Below, piece after piece: positions 33,311 through 46,399 of a DNA stretch of 64,000 nucleotides. A model generated the notes under the pieces. That model ran no database searches and was not told the origin of the DNA. It saw nothing but the letters and a program-made list of their open reading frames with translations. The DNA is from Pictodentalium vernedei. Lineage: Eukaryota > Mollusca > Scaphopoda > Dentaliida > Dentaliidae. Position 1 is the first letter of the stretch; each line of letters begins with the position of its first letter. Position numbers and translations under genes: made by a program. Location: contig CM062290.1 in assembly GCA_031216915.1 (NCBI GenBank), forward strand, positions 168,287,453-168,351,452, given 5' to 3'.

Positions 33311-34525
33311 AAAAAAATAACAGAACTGAAATGGAAATACAAGCTACGTTGAATGATGGATAAACTCATCGATTATGATTCCGACGCAACACTTTGCTGT
33401 AAAAATTCTAATAGGCAACTGCATGTTTTTTCAAGGAAACAGAAATTTTATTGTGTTTATTCCACAACAAATCAGTTGCATAATATCGCGTCATATTTGA
33501 ACTTTGAGAACACAATCGTCCATTTATAACTGTTCAGCATCGCTCTCATCGCTTACAATTTACAGCGGCCTTAACAGAAGAAGCACTTCGCCTTTGTTTG
33601 ACAATACCACAATGTACGGTCGATACAGTTTTGTAGATGAATCTAAAATCCGTGCAATGCAAAATTGTTTGTTTTTACGGTTCCGCAATACTGATTCTGA
33701 AAGAAAGAATTATTTGGTGTACACAGTGTCCGAAGACCGCAAACAGAACAATTTGTTGAGAATTTGTTGAAAACCTTGTATTAAATCCAAAATGGTATTA
33801 TATTAACCATTGCCTAATTAAAGATGTGGAGAAGTAAGAAATTGCTTGCGGGAACGCTGAAAATTTATATTATTTCCAAATCATGTTGAAGGAAAACTTC
33901 GTTTTCGAACGACAAGAAATATGGAAACGACGTATTCCCGGTCAAAACAGTCCAGTTTCGCACATTGTGAATATATGTTCTTGGATTAAACACACCACAG
34001 AATATCTTTACTTTTGTAAAAAGATAATTTACACAAATAGATACAAGGCAATCTTGTGTTCGTCACTGCTCTCCAACTGCCATTACATGAAGTCATGGGA
34101 AAAGTATACTGAAGAGGTAAGTATTTTTCAATGTAAGTTCTAATAGTGTCTTTTAAAGGTACTTTATACAGTGGGTTTCCTGAAAACACAATCTTCTGTT
34201 ATGTTGTCTGTGCATATGTACATGAAATGTTCACTCTGCTCCGAAACTGTCGGGCTCCAAATGTTGAATCATTTTGGATATTTTAGTGCCAAGCGAAGTG
34301 TTGTGATGCCAAGACACTAATGGGAGGAGGCGGGTGGGGTTGCGGGGGGGGGGGGGTGCAAATTGGTATCCGCGTCTGCTCAAAATAAATAGATCGAGTT
34401 TCGAGAGTGAAGTGAACGGACAGATTGTCACTAAAATACCCGACAGAACTCTGAAGAAGTTCTGAGGAAATCGTCAGGAGGAGAAATGTTCCGTCACCTT
34501 AGTTTTATCCATGCCACTTAATGAA
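33311..34525. other. intergenic stretch without a recognised gene
   Basis: Small ORFs at 33504-33770 and 33883-34143 show no motif. A G-run lies near 34345-34356. Confidence 0.35.
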
Positions 34526-35915
34526 TTAAGGACTATGTTACCCCAAATTTCAAACAAAAAGCACAGTGCCAAAACACACAATTGAAACATTTCGGATGTT
34601 GATGTTTCATATCTGTTGGATTACGGCTCTTTGATTAACACATCAATGATAAATGAAAAGACCAAAAATGGATTTTGAAAGGAAAAAATGTCTTTTAGTT
34701 ATCAAATTAAAAAAAAAACGGCACAGCTGAATACGTGGGAAATATCACTGAAATAGTTAAACCAAAATGTGGCATTTACCAACCAAATAATTTTAAAAAA
34801 TACCTAAATAATTTAAAAAATTAAAACATCAAATTATACGTTTTGTTACACTGTGAACAAATGCCCTAAGCAGAACCTCCTAAATGCTAAAAACATTGGT
34901 ACAGTTGTGATTGAAATGCAAAGTCGTTTGACAATATTTTGTTTCAAATCAGACATGTAGGTAGAAGAGGAAGAGAGAACATTCAATATGAAATGAGAAA
35001 AACATGTCATGAATGTAACTGTTAAGAGCCTATATAAGTAATGGAATTTTGTTTATTTTGAAATTCTCACCTCTCACATTCCTTAAATTCAGATTAAATA
35101 TACACAAAGTATACATCAAATTGAAGGTCGGGGTGTATAGAACACGAAACACATATGTAATCAACTCATAGAGTCGACTCTAGGCACCACTGGTTCCTGG
35201 AAGTCTGCTACCGTATTCGCACCAGAACTGATAATAAAATAATATTTCATCAGAACAACTTGTGGCCAAATGTGCTTCATATATCCAAGAACAAAGCTAG
35301 GCATTCAAAACACTTTCGAATACAGCGAGAAGACTGCATTTGGGAAAAGGACAACACTGTCTGCATTTTTTATTGAAGATGGTTTCCATGCTCGACAGAC
35401 ATGCGCAAATCATTCGTTACCACGAATTTCCATCGAAAAACAAAATCGTAATTCTAAGAAATTTCAACAGGTATCATGATACCTTGCATTGAATATGGCA
35501 ACTTTGCAATCTCTATCTAATAACAGTATACTGTATGAAGGCGATCTTTTTCATTATTTGATTTTTAGACGGCATTCTTTTTACATGCTTTTTCTGTCCG
35601 ATGACGTCGACCGGAAATCGAAAGTATACTCATACGTAAACAAAAGCAAAGGCTTTGGAATTTTCTCCAATGTAGCTCCGTCGCCGTGTTTGGAAGAATT
35701 TTTATTCCCTAGCTTTGTTCTTGGATATATAAAGCACATTTGGTGACGAGTTGTTTTCGTGAAATATTATTAAATTATCAGTTCTGGTGGGAATACGGCA
35801 GCAGACTTCCAGGAACCAGTGGTGCCTACAGTCGACTCTATGAGTTGATTACACATGTGTTTCGTATTCTATACGTCCCAACCTTCATTTTGCTGTACAT
35901 TTTGTGTATATTTAA

Positions 35916-38900
35916 GGGGACGTCCAACCTAACTTTGGTCAAATTTCATGTAATTTTCTTTCAAGTCTAAAAAAGGCCCAAAATGAATAACCCCAATAAA
36001 TTATATACCAAAATGCTTGGAATGAAACATAGAACATGTGGAAACTGAAATTTGCCATGGAACTGCTGCCATGTGTAAATAGCACCACCTGAAAGTCTGC
36101 TATGGCATAAGTAAGAGAACAAAATTTTTACAATAAAATACCTCAAAATAAAATAACAGCTGTATTCTATAAACATTTAAGTACATACTCGAAGAAATCT
36201 TTTCCTAATTCATGAAAGTAATGAAGATTGAGACCAAATGTTATAAGTGGAGTGCTCACTGATTGAAGGCAGACATTTTCTTTTGTTTATGTTTTGATAT
36301 GGGGAGTTCAACAAAGGTCAACTTGAAGGAGTCCAGCAGAAGAAGTATGGAAGGACAAAAGAGTGTCTCCCAATATCAAGATGTATGTGTTACTGTAATG
36401 GTTTGGAAAGAAAATATGATATTCTCCTATGTAGAATGCACTGCAAAGTCATACATTGTAGTTGAATAAATATATTTACAAACCCCTTGCACTGTAACCC
36501 CTTTTATCCCATGCATCAATTTGATAGTGATTAAATTGTTAAATTTGTCTGGTTTATCAATAAGTACATTAGCTTTGTTTAACTCTTGGACACCAATACA
36601 CTCATGATATCTGTTGGAGAAGAAATAAGGGTAACTGTAACCTGTCACTGCAATAAACCATCTAATGTACTTAAAAGTACATTGTTATTCAAAACACATC
36701 AAATCAACCTTACATAACCATTATTGCATGTACTTTCCCCAAGAAGGCTTACTGACATATTGAGATCAGAAGGGCACATCCAGAGGGTCTCACATATTTT
36801 TTTCAAGAACGCAGTACACAAAGCAATCCCCAAAAGATGACAAGTGAGCTCCATTTGACACAGAAAATTTTGGGGGTGGGGGGCTCTCTTCCTTATATGA
36901 CTCTACCTCCGGCACTCAAGGCATATGCCTTTTTTCTCAAAGTTTAACTCTTTTTTTCTTTTTGAAGATCCTGGCCACACATATTCCAAACACTATCAGA
37001 CAGGTAAACCTCCAAATAAGTGTATCTGCAAAAATCATGTTACATTGCAAAACATTCTTTTTAGAGTTTTACTTCTGGACCTTTCATGCTTCTTACTTCC
37101 AACTATAACACTTAATTTATCGATTCATGGGTGAATAGAAAAGTCCTGCCATAATCAACATTTTGAGTTCCATAAGCCTTCAAAACAGCTCCAATAAAAG
37201 TGTCAAACATCAGATTGGTGGCTTTATACAGAATATTCATTAGGTTGTTGCTTGATAAGTAATAGGAACAAAATCTTCACAAGAAAATTCTGCAGCAATA
37301 CAATTGAGGGTATTAGCAGGCACTCTGCAACAAATTGTAACAAATCAACTAGTTATAAACAAAATTTTCTAACTCAAAAGAGTGAAAAAGTACCACAACT
37401 CTGAAAAAATGTGGGAAGAAACACATGCTACAGCAGCTACACAGGCATTGTTTCTCCATGATGCTCGATCACAAAACCAAATATCCTTCAAATTGGAGTA
37501 GCAATGGTTGAGATACAAGGGGGAATGTTGGTACATGCAATGATGAATGGGTAAGACTAAGATTAAGAGGACAGGGGGTCACCACTGCACGGCCCTAGAT
37601 GCACCTTTGATTTTCCAACTTCCACTAAGTTCCAGGTCTGGGGCATAATAATCGCAACACACCCAACTTATCAGTTCATAATTTCAGTTAAATAAAAGAA
37701 ATTATCAATTTGAATTAAATAATAGATGATGTAAAAATATTTGGCTTCCTTCGCCTTCTCGTACTATTTAATTACCACAAACAATATCAGTTTGATGCCG
37801 ACAAACGAAACTGAACGCATGTGGTTTGATTAAAAAGCAACTCGGCATGAATAATGAAGAAATTGCGAATATTTCGTGTATTTCATTTATTTAAAAGCCA
37901 ATTGCAGCTAATATTGACCGTGCATTCGATAATTCGTTTCGGTTTTGACCACACGGCCACGCTGACACTCCGTGACAGCGGTTATGTTTATTGTGATATG
38001 CAAATTGAGGGATGGTTTCCGGTGAAGGAGATTTGTCACATTTGTCAGTGTAAAACGATAAAAAAAAACACTGATCGACGCTTGTATTACTATGGTTGGT
38101 TGGAAGAAAAAACTAAATTCTCAGCATCGTCCAAGCGCACCTTATTTAAAAGCACGAATGCATCATTTTCAACCCATCTTCAATCGGTCCTTTGCAGACA
38201 TCAAACATACCCGTCTTCAAATTCCATGGTTACTAGGACGTAAATAACTTCGCAGCGACAGGGGGAAATTAACACACTCAATATAGTTCCAGGTCACTTG
38301 GAATATACTTCGTGAAAAAGTGATTTCTGAAGCATTCTGCTTACTTTGTTATGAATATTGCCTTATTTTATGTGTATCGTCCCGATTTTATACACTCGGT
38401 TATTTTTTTTACAAGTGGTTCATGTTGTCTTTCTAGTGCGCAATAAATCAGATTTTTTGTCAACAAAAATGTTCAGACGGCCTGTAAACACGAGAGGGAA
38501 TTTCGAACCATATTTTGCAGTTATGACATTAACAGCTCAAGTACTTGCTGTCACCTGTTTGCAAATACGCTCATACATTGTCTCGAACAAATAAAGGGCG
38601 TGATCACGTCCTTGCATTCTTACGATTGCCCAAATTGAGTATTTCTGCAAGAACCACATCGTAATCACATGACCGGAAAAACATCGTTAAACATGGCCAC
38701 ATCCGGAACATCAAAAATTTGTGTTGATGTTATTACATTCAAACATCAAAACCCACCAGAGTGTGTGTCAAAAAAATGCTTTCTCCGAGTCTGTAGTATG
38801 TTATCATTATATTGAGGACAAGGCTTTCGAATTACCGATTATTTTGTGGTTTTACCGGTTCGTTACTTATGCCATTTGCAAATTAATCTTCTTCAAAATC

Positions 38901-39061
38901 ATAAAATTCACTTTTTTTCCTGAAAAAAAATATATGTACCTTTTCTATGCACTTTACTCATTATTTTGATATATAATTTGCCTTTCCTTACTTCTCTTAT
39001 CTGTTTCTGAGGCATTGGGAAAAATGTAAAAAAAATGACCAAAGTTAGGTTGGACGACCCC
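35916..39061. mobile_element. innermost TTAA-flanked element, about 3.15 kb
   Basis: TTAA at 35912-35915 and 39062-39065. Termini are GGGGACGTCCAACCTAACTT and, inverted, GGGGTCGTCCAACCTAACTT, followed by TGGTCA. Uninterrupted family 1 copies show the empty site ATATTTAATTTGAATTG, so the insertion point and the TTAA duplication are directly visible. ORFs inside (for example 37854-38243, 129 residues) show no DDE transposase motif, so it appears non-autonomous. A piggyBac-type mobiliser is inferred from the TTAA duplication and GGGG/CCCC ends. Confidence 0.85.
37854..38243 (+). CDS. unrecognised ORF inside the 3.15-kb TTAA element
   Basis: 129 residues from an ATG, basic, with Cys and His residues (CHICQC, VLCRHQT) that could bind metal. 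No family is recognised and no splice or promoter signals are evident. It may be a chance ORF; it is listed because it is the longest in this element. Confidence 0.2.
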   Translation: MKKLRIFRVFHLFKSQLQLILTVHSIIRFGFDHTATLTLRDSGYVYCDMQIEGWFPVKEICHICQCKTIKKNTDRRLYYYGWLEEKTKFSASSKRTLFKSTNASFSTHLQSVLCRHQTYPSSNSMVTRT

Positions 39062-39794
39062 TTAATTTGAATTGAAGGAATATCAGAGGTTAGAATTAAC
39101 AAAATTTCATTACTTATATAGGCCCTTAAAATGAACTTAACTTGTTAGATCTAAATCAGTTAACTTTTGAAAACGAAAAAAAAAAAACGAAGGATAACCA
39201 ATTTTGCATGAGTGGTACTAAGTGTAAGTTGAAAAAGCATTCAACCTCTGTTGGATAATTGGATTCTCTTGTGTTTGGAAGGAAAACTCCTTTCCATTAC
39301 TGAGTATCAAGTGGTAATCAGCTCTACTGTAATCAGGCATGTTTGTTATTGTTTGGCCATGCTGACCAGTTACAATGACTCTATCATGTGTAGTGGTTAA
39401 GTGTCTTGGGATTTTAAGGACGTCCTTCTGTATCTTTTGTAAATCAACATGTACATAATTTGCCATTTTCTGTGCCAATTTTAAAATACTTTGGTGGGGG
39501 TTTTAAAATTATTTAATTGGTAATTGCCACTAGATGAATGTTCACTGAATATTTTGGTTTAACTATTTCAGTGATATTTCTCACGTATTCAGCTGAAGCT
39601 GTTTTTTTAAATTCGATAACTGAAAGGAATTTTTTTTCACTTCAAAGTCACTTTTTGTTGTCTTCATTTAGCATCGATGTTTTGAACAAATAACTGTGAT
39701 CCAACAGATATGAAACATCAACATCCGAAATGTTTCAATTGTGTGTTTTGGCACTGTGCATTTTGGTTGAAATTTGGAGAAGCATAGTCCTTAA

Positions 39795-40485
39795 GGGGCT
39801 ATATAAGTAATGGAAGTTTATTTCTTTTGAAGTTTTCACCTCTCATATTCCTTAAATTCAAATTAAATATACACAAATTACACGTCAAAATGAAGGTTGA
39901 GACGTACAAAACACGAAACACATATGCAGTCGACAGCATGCACCACTGGTTCCTGGAAGTCTGCTACCGTATTCGTACCGGAACTGATAATAAAATAATA
40001 TTTCATGAGAACAACTTGTGGCCAAATGTGCTTCACATATCCAAGAACAAAGCCAGGCATTCAAAACACTTTTGAATGTAGCGATAGGACTGCATTTGAT
40101 AAAAGGACGACACTGTCTGCATTTTGTATTGAAGATAGTTTCCATGCTCGACTGACATGCGCAAATCACTCGATACCACGAATTTCCAACGAAAAACAAA
40201 ATCGTAATTCTAAGAAATTTCAACAGGTTTCATGACACCTTGCATTGAATATGGCAACTGTGCAGCCTCTATCTAATAACAGTATACTGTATTTAAGGCG
40301 ACTTTCTCATTATAAATATGTGGCGCCTACGGTCGACTCTATGAGTTGATTACACATGTGTTTCGTATTCCATACATCTCAATCTTCATTTTGATGTGCA
40401 TTTTGTGTATATTTAATTTGAATTGAAGGAGTATCAGAGGTGAGAATTTTCCAAATAAACAAAATTCCATTACTTATATAGCCCC
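39795..40485. mobile_element. TTAA-flanked fold-back element, family 1, copy C
   Basis: TTAA at 39791-39794 is shared with the end of the outer nested element; the other is at 40486-40489. Ends are GGGGCTATATAAGTAATGG and CATTACTTATATAGCCCC. The internal order matches copy B, with the second half shortened. Confidence 0.85.
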
Positions 40486-40491
40486 TTAATC

Positions 40492-41206
40492 ATATTTCAC
40501 GAGAACAACTTGTGGCCAAATGTGCTTTGCATATCCAAGAACAAAGCTAGGGTATCAACATTCTTCAAAACACAGCGACAGAGCTGCATGGGGTAAATTC
40601 CAAAACCCTTGCTTTTGTTTACATATGAATTTACTTTCGATTTCCGATCGACGTCATCGGACGGAAAAAGCATTTATTTACAACGCCGTCTGAAATCAAA
40701 TAATAAGAAAGATCGCCTTAATACAGCATACTTTTATTATATAGAGAGTGCACAGTTGCCATATTCTATGCAAGGTATCTTGACACCTGGTGAAATTTCC
40801 TAGAATTACGATTTTGTTTTTCGATGAAAATTTGTGACATCGAGTGATTTGCGCATGTCCATTGATCATGAAATCCATCTTCAATAAAAAATGCAGACAA
40901 TGTTGTCCTTTGCCCAAATGCAGTCCCTTTGCTGCACCCTAAAGTATTGTGAATGCCTAGATTTGTTCTTGGATATGTAAAGCACATTTGGCCACAAGTT
41001 GTTCTCAGGAAATATTATTGTATTATCAGTTCTGGTACGAATAGGGTAGCAGACTTTCAAGAACTAGTGGTACCTGCTATCAACTCTATGAGTTGTTTTC
41101 ATATTTATTCCGTGTTCTACATCTCCCAGCCTTCATTTTCATGTATATTTTGCGTATATATAATTTGAATTTTTGGAATATCTGAGGTGGGAATTTCAAA
41201 ATAAAC
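40492..41206. mobile_element. family 1 element, copy D, lacking its left end
   Basis: Begins within the family at ATTTCACGAGAACAACTTG, passes through the inverted inner blocks, and ends with ATATCTGAGGTGGGAATTTC. The right terminus is diverged. Confidence 0.7.
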
Positions 41207-41409
41207 TAGACTTTATGATTCTGGAGAATCATGGCTTTTCCCGATTAGATTCCATGATTTTTCTTGACCCCACAGTGTCTGATGAATTGTTTTTAACTGT
41301 CTCACTAAAGTTCTTTCATTGATGTTATGAGAAAGGTGAGTATAGTAGTCTCAAATGACTCGGTTTGGGTTTGATAAAAAAATGTTTAGGTAAAACCCAT
41401 CATTAATGG

Positions 41410-43085
41410 TAGAATGGGTTAATATCAATATCAATGTTTCCCTATCAGTTTTGCGTCCGGTAAAAGTTACGTTTCTCTGTGGCATTTCCATTTGATATTG
41501 TTGGTGTCCAAAAACAGACTATTTCCTCAATTTTTTTACATTTAACAGCCCATGAAGGGTTAACAAATGCCTACCAGAATAATTGATCCATGCAACTGGT
41601 CATATGACACCAAGACCTATCAACGGCCATTTTCTCTTGAAAACCCCCCAAAATGTTTGTAGAAATCCAGGGAAAACTATTTTTTAAACTTTTGATGGGT
41701 ATCCCTGTTAACCTCCCCAACAGGGGTTAACGCTTGTATTTTTGAATACCTTTATTACTTACAAAAATGGTCCTCTGTGACTTCCACTTCAAACAAAGGA
41801 GATTATGTTTATCTCTCATGTATACATTAGGTGCTGTGCGTGTCTGAAAACAGTCCCATGTTAACAACATTACGATGCTTGGCAGCTTGTAGATGGTTAA
41901 AAAACGCTCACCGGAGTATTTGTCCATGCAACTTGTAATGTCACATAAAGACCTACGAATAGTCAATTTGTCTTGAAACCCTACAAGTTACCGTTAGGGA
42001 AATTCACAGAAAATGGGAATTTAAAGCTTTCAAGGGATATCTCTCTTTAGCATGCCCAAAATGGGTTAAGACGTCGACTTTTGAATACCCTTACTACTTA
42101 CAAAAATGTTTCCGTATAAATTGTACGCGCGATAAAAGAAGGCACTTTTAATTGTGGTGTACCCTTTGGGTGCTGTTGGTGTGCAAAAACAGCCCATTTT
42201 ATCGCAATTTTGACCTTCAGCAGCCCGGGGAGGGTTAACTAATGCTGACCGGAATATTTTGTTCATGCGACTTGTAATGTCACACCAAGACCTGCAAATA
42301 GCCGATTTTTCTTGAAAACCTACAAGATGTTGTTAGAGAAATCCACAGAAAACGGGTATTTTAAGATTTTAATGGGTATCTCTCTTTAACCAGCCCAAAA
42401 TGGGTTAAGACGTCAAATTTTGAATACCCTTACCACTTTCAAAAATATTTTCCGATCAATTTTGCGTCCGATAAATGAAGGCCCCTTTCTCTGTGGTATA
42501 TCGTTTGGGTGCTGTTGGTGTCTAAAAACAGCCCATTTTATCACAAATTTTACGTTTAGCAGCTCGGGGAGGGTTAACTAATGCTGACCGGAATATTTTA
42601 TCCATGCAACTTGTAATGCCACAACAAGACCTGAGAGTGACCAACTTTTCTTGAAAATCTACAAGACTCGTTTAGAGAAATCCACGGAAAACATGAAGTT
42701 TTGAGCTTTTTTGGGGTATTGCTGTTTAACCAGCCCAAAACGGGTTAACACTTGGTTTTCTGAACACCCTTATTACTTACAAAAATGATCCTCGGTGAAT
42801 TCCACTTCCAATAAAGGAAGTTATGTTTACCTCTCGGGTATCGTTTGGGTGCTGTGGGAATCTGAAACCGGCCCATTTCATCAAAATTTCGATGTTTGGC
42901 AGCCTGTGGAGGGTTACCATATGCATCGCCTAATATGTCGTGTGTATCAAAGGTTGTGTCATAGGCAGTTCTAGTAATTATAAATATTGAAAAAAAACCC
43001 CTAAAGACGTGTTTCGAGAAAGTGCCGATAAACCCCAATTTTGGCAGTTTTTTGCCAATTCTGGCGAAATAAGGGTTAAATCGAA
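41410..43085. repeat. tandem array, monomer about 340 bp, roughly five copies
   Basis: GGGTTAA plus TTTGAATACCCTTA-like sequence recurs near 41712, 42063, 42403 and 42743. Blocks GTGCTGTTGGTGTC, ACAGCCCATTTTATC and CATGCAACTTGTAATG keep the same order. The copies are diverged by substitutions and indels. Confidence 0.8.
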
Positions 43086-43330
43086 AATTCCGCTTTTGGT
43101 ACATTTTTAGATTTTTTGCCACTCTATGCGTGTGCCAAATTGTGTGAAAATCGGTTCGAAAATGGCTTCTGAATCGTACGGACAAAAATGTGTGGAAAAA
43201 AAAAAAGAAAAAAAAAAGCCCAACCCCCCCCCCCCCCCCCCAAAGAAAAAAATAATAATCCGTAGAAAAACAATAGTCTTTTCCAGAGGGAAAAGCCTAA
43301 CAAATTCCCCTTACTGATACAGCACATTAA

Positions 43331-43595
43331 GGGCCTACATAAGTAATGGAATTTTGTTTATTTTGAATTTCTCACCTCTCTTTTATTATCAGTTCTGGTG
43401 CGAATACGGCAGCAGACTTCCAGGAACCAGTGGTGCCTCCAGTCGACTCTTTGAGCTGATTACACGTGTGTTTCGTGTTCTATACAGCCCAACCTTCATT
43501 TTGATGTGCATTTTGCGTATATTTAATTTGAATTGAAGGAATATCAGAGGTCAGAATTTTCAAAATAAACAAAATTTCATTACTTATATTGGCCC
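43331..43595. mobile_element. TTAA-flanked fold-back element, family 1, short copy E
   Basis: TTAA at 43327-43330 and 43596-43599; ends GGGCCTACATAAGTAATGG and CATTACTTATATTGGCCC. The left half is mostly deleted, leaving 265 bp. A further partial left end follows at about 43612-43735. Confidence 0.8.
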
Positions 43596-44169
43596 TTAAG
43601 GTGCTATATTTAACCTTAAGGTGTTATATAAGTAAGGGAAATTTGTTTACCTTGAAATTCCCACCCCTGATATTCGATAAATTCAACTGAGATATACACA
43701 AATAATACATCAAAATGAAGGGTGTGATGCACAGGTTGTGGTCAACTTACAATCGATCTATTATAGTTAGATCGAACTGTAACAGGTCGTTCGGTCTGTA
43801 CGTTGTGACTCAAAACGTCCTTTTCACCAATAACCTTTGTTTCTCAAAAAATCGCATCACACCGCCACCAAAATTCAAGACCACATAACTGCTTCAACAT
43901 TTGTCAACAAAAAAGAATTGAATTCCACCGATTTTTATACACCCGTAAACTTTCGATGGACGTATTATGTTATGGCGTTGTCCGTCCGTCCACCCCTTGC
44001 GAGGTGACCATCCTTGTACAGTCGTTACTTGTGAGGTTGGGGGATAAAGCCGTTAGTACACCAACCACTTGTGAGGTTTTTATCCCCGCATTTTCAAAAA
44101 TGCGGGGATATAGTCGTGATCTCCTTCCGCACATCCTTCCGTCCGCACGTCCGTTCGTCCGTCCGTACG

Positions 44170-46225
44170 TCACACCCTAAAAAGCTCCTAGGGTGTTCAA
44201 TTCGAAACGTTTAAACTATGCTAAAGTGTTCAGGTAGCGACTCTAGATGTGCATGAAGGTTTCGGAATTTTGATTTGGCCCGAGGTGGTTCCAGTGGAAC
44301 CACTTTTATCATTAGAAAATCAGTTTTCATCAAAAGACTCCTAGGGTATTTAATTCGAAATGCTTAAACTATGCTAATGTGTTCAGGCAACATCTCTAAA
44401 TGGGCCTGAAGGTTTTCGAATTTTGATTTTGCCCCCGGTGGTTCCAGTGGAACCACTTTTATCGTTAGAAAATTAATTTTCATCGAAAGACTCCTAGGGT
44501 ATTTAACTCGAAACGCTTAAACAATGCTAATGTTTTCAGGTAACAACTCTAGATGTGCATGAAGGTTTCGAAATTTTGATTTGGCCCAGGTGGTTCCAGT
44601 GGAACCACTTTTATCGTTGGAAAATCAGTTTTCACCGAAAGGCTCTTAGGGTATTTAATTCGAAACGTTTAAACTATGGTAATGTGTTCAGGTAACATCT
44701 CTAGATGTGCATGAAGGTTTCGGAATTTTGGTTTGGCCCCAGTTGGTTCCAGTGGAACCACTTTTATCGTTAGAAAATTAATTTTCATCGAAAGACTCCT
44801 AGGGTATTTAACTCGAAACGCTTAAACAATGCTAATGTTTTCAGGTAACAACTCTAGATGTGCATGAAGGTTTCGAAATTTTGATTTGGCCCAGGTGGTT
44901 CCAGTGGAACCACTTTTATCGTTAGAAAATCAGTTTTCACCGAAAGGCTCTTAGGGTATTTAATTCGAAACGTTTAAACTATGTTAATGTGTTCAGGTAA
45001 CATCTCTAGATGTGCATGAAGGTTTCGGAATGCTGATTTGGCCCCAAGTGGTTCCAGTGGAACCACTTTTATCGTTAGAAAATCAGTTTTCATCGAAAGG
45101 CTCCTAGGATATTCAATTCAAAACGTTTAAACTATGCTAATGTGTTCAGGTAACATCTCTAGATGTGCATGAAGGTTTCGGAATTTTGGTTTGGCCGCCC
45201 AGGTGGTTCCAGAGGAACCACTTTTATCGTTGGAAGATAAGTTTTCATCGAGAGGCTTCTAGGGTATTTAATTCGAAACGTTTAACCTACGCCAATGTGT
45301 TCAGGTAACATCTCTAGATGTGCATGAAGGTTTCGGAATTTTGATTTGGCCCCAGGTGGTTCCAGTGGAACCACTTTTACCGTTAGAAAATTAGTTTTCA
45401 TCAAAAGGCTCCTAGGGTATTTAATTCGAAACGTTTAAACTATGCAAATGTGTTCAGGTAGCAACTCTAGATGTACATGAACGTTTTGGAATTTTGTTTG
45501 GCCCCCAGGTGGTTCCAATGGAACCACTTTTATCGTTAGAAAATCAGTTTTAATCGAAAGGCTCCTAGGGTATTTAATTCGAAACGTTTAAACTATGCTA
45601 ATGTGTTCAATTAACATCTCGATATGTGCATGAAGGTTTTGAGATTTTGATTTGGCCCGAGGTGGTTCCAGTGGAAACACTTTTATCGTTGGAAAATCAG
45701 TTTTCTTCGAAAGGCTCCTAGGGTTTTTAATTGGAAACGCTCAAACTATGCTAATGTGTTCAGGTAGCATCTCTAGATGTGCATGAAGGTTTCGGAATTT
45801 TGATTTGGCCCCAGATGGTTCCAGTGGAACCACTTTTATCTTTAGAAAATCTGATTTCATTGAAAGGCTCTTAGGGTATTTATTTCGAAACGTTTAAAGT
45901 ATGCTAATGTGTTCGGGTAACATCTCTAGATGTGCATGAAGGTTTCGGAATTTTGATTTGGCTCCAGGTGGTTCGAGTGGAACCACTTTTATCGTTGGAA
46001 AATCAGTTTTCTTCGAAAGGCTCCTGGGGTATTTAATTCGAAACGTTTAAACTATGCTAACGTGTTCAGGTAGCATACCTAGATGTCCTTGAAAATTTAG
46101 GAATGTTGATTTGGCCTCATGTGGTTCCAGTGGAACCACTTTAATCGTTAGAAAATCAGTTTTCATCGAAAGGCTCCTTGGGTATTAATTCGAAACGTTA
46201 AAACTATGCTAAGGTGTTGCTAAGG
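44170..46225. repeat. 153-bp satellite array, 13 copies
   Basis: The block GGTGGTTCCAGTGGAACCAC recurs at 44284, 44437, 44589, 44742, 44894, 45047, 45202, 45355, 45508, 45661, 45814, 45967 and 46120, a spacing of 152-155 bp. Each monomer contains the palindrome GGTTCCAGTGGAACC plus CTCCTAGGGTATTTAATTCG, and GATGTGCATGAAGGTTTCGG. Confidence 0.97.
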
Positions 46226-46399
46226 AAATGCTGGGATACACCATTGTGTGCTTTGTACACAAATAACTCGATCTAGTTTCAACTTGTTAGGTGCGAAAAA
46301 CCCACTTGTGAGTTGCGCATTTTTCCCAATACCTACCACTAAAATCACCTTACAAGTACATCTGCGCCCGTCCGTCCGTCTGTCTGTCCATAAACTTTT

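Larger units (their letters stand above)
35036..39125. mobile_element. TTAA-flanked fold-back element, family 1, copy B (interrupted)
   Basis: TTAA at 35032-35035 and 39126-39129. The left end is GAGCCTATATAAGTAATGG; the right end is CATTACTTATATAGGCCC. Without the 3.15-kb insertion at 35916-39061 it would be about 940 bp, mostly one large inverted repeat: GGCACCACTGGTTCCTGGAA near 35185 and its inverse near 35810. Confidence 0.85.
34530..39790. mobile_element. outer TTAA-flanked element of a three-level nest
   Basis: TTAA at 34526-34529 and 39791-39794 flanks inverted arms of about 250 bp: 34530-34770 (GGACTATGTTACCCC, then GCACAGTGCCAAAACACACA) and 39535-39790 in reverse complement. Between them lies another TTAA element (35036-39125). 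A minus-strand ORF of 86 residues at 39218-39478 has no recognised motif. It is non-autonomous as far as can be seen. Confidence 0.8.

Noticed and set aside
35270-40987. A conserved 69-residue protein gene in three copies
   Set aside because: The frame lies within copies of one fold-back element and can be explained by shared descent of the repeat; kept only as a point to test.
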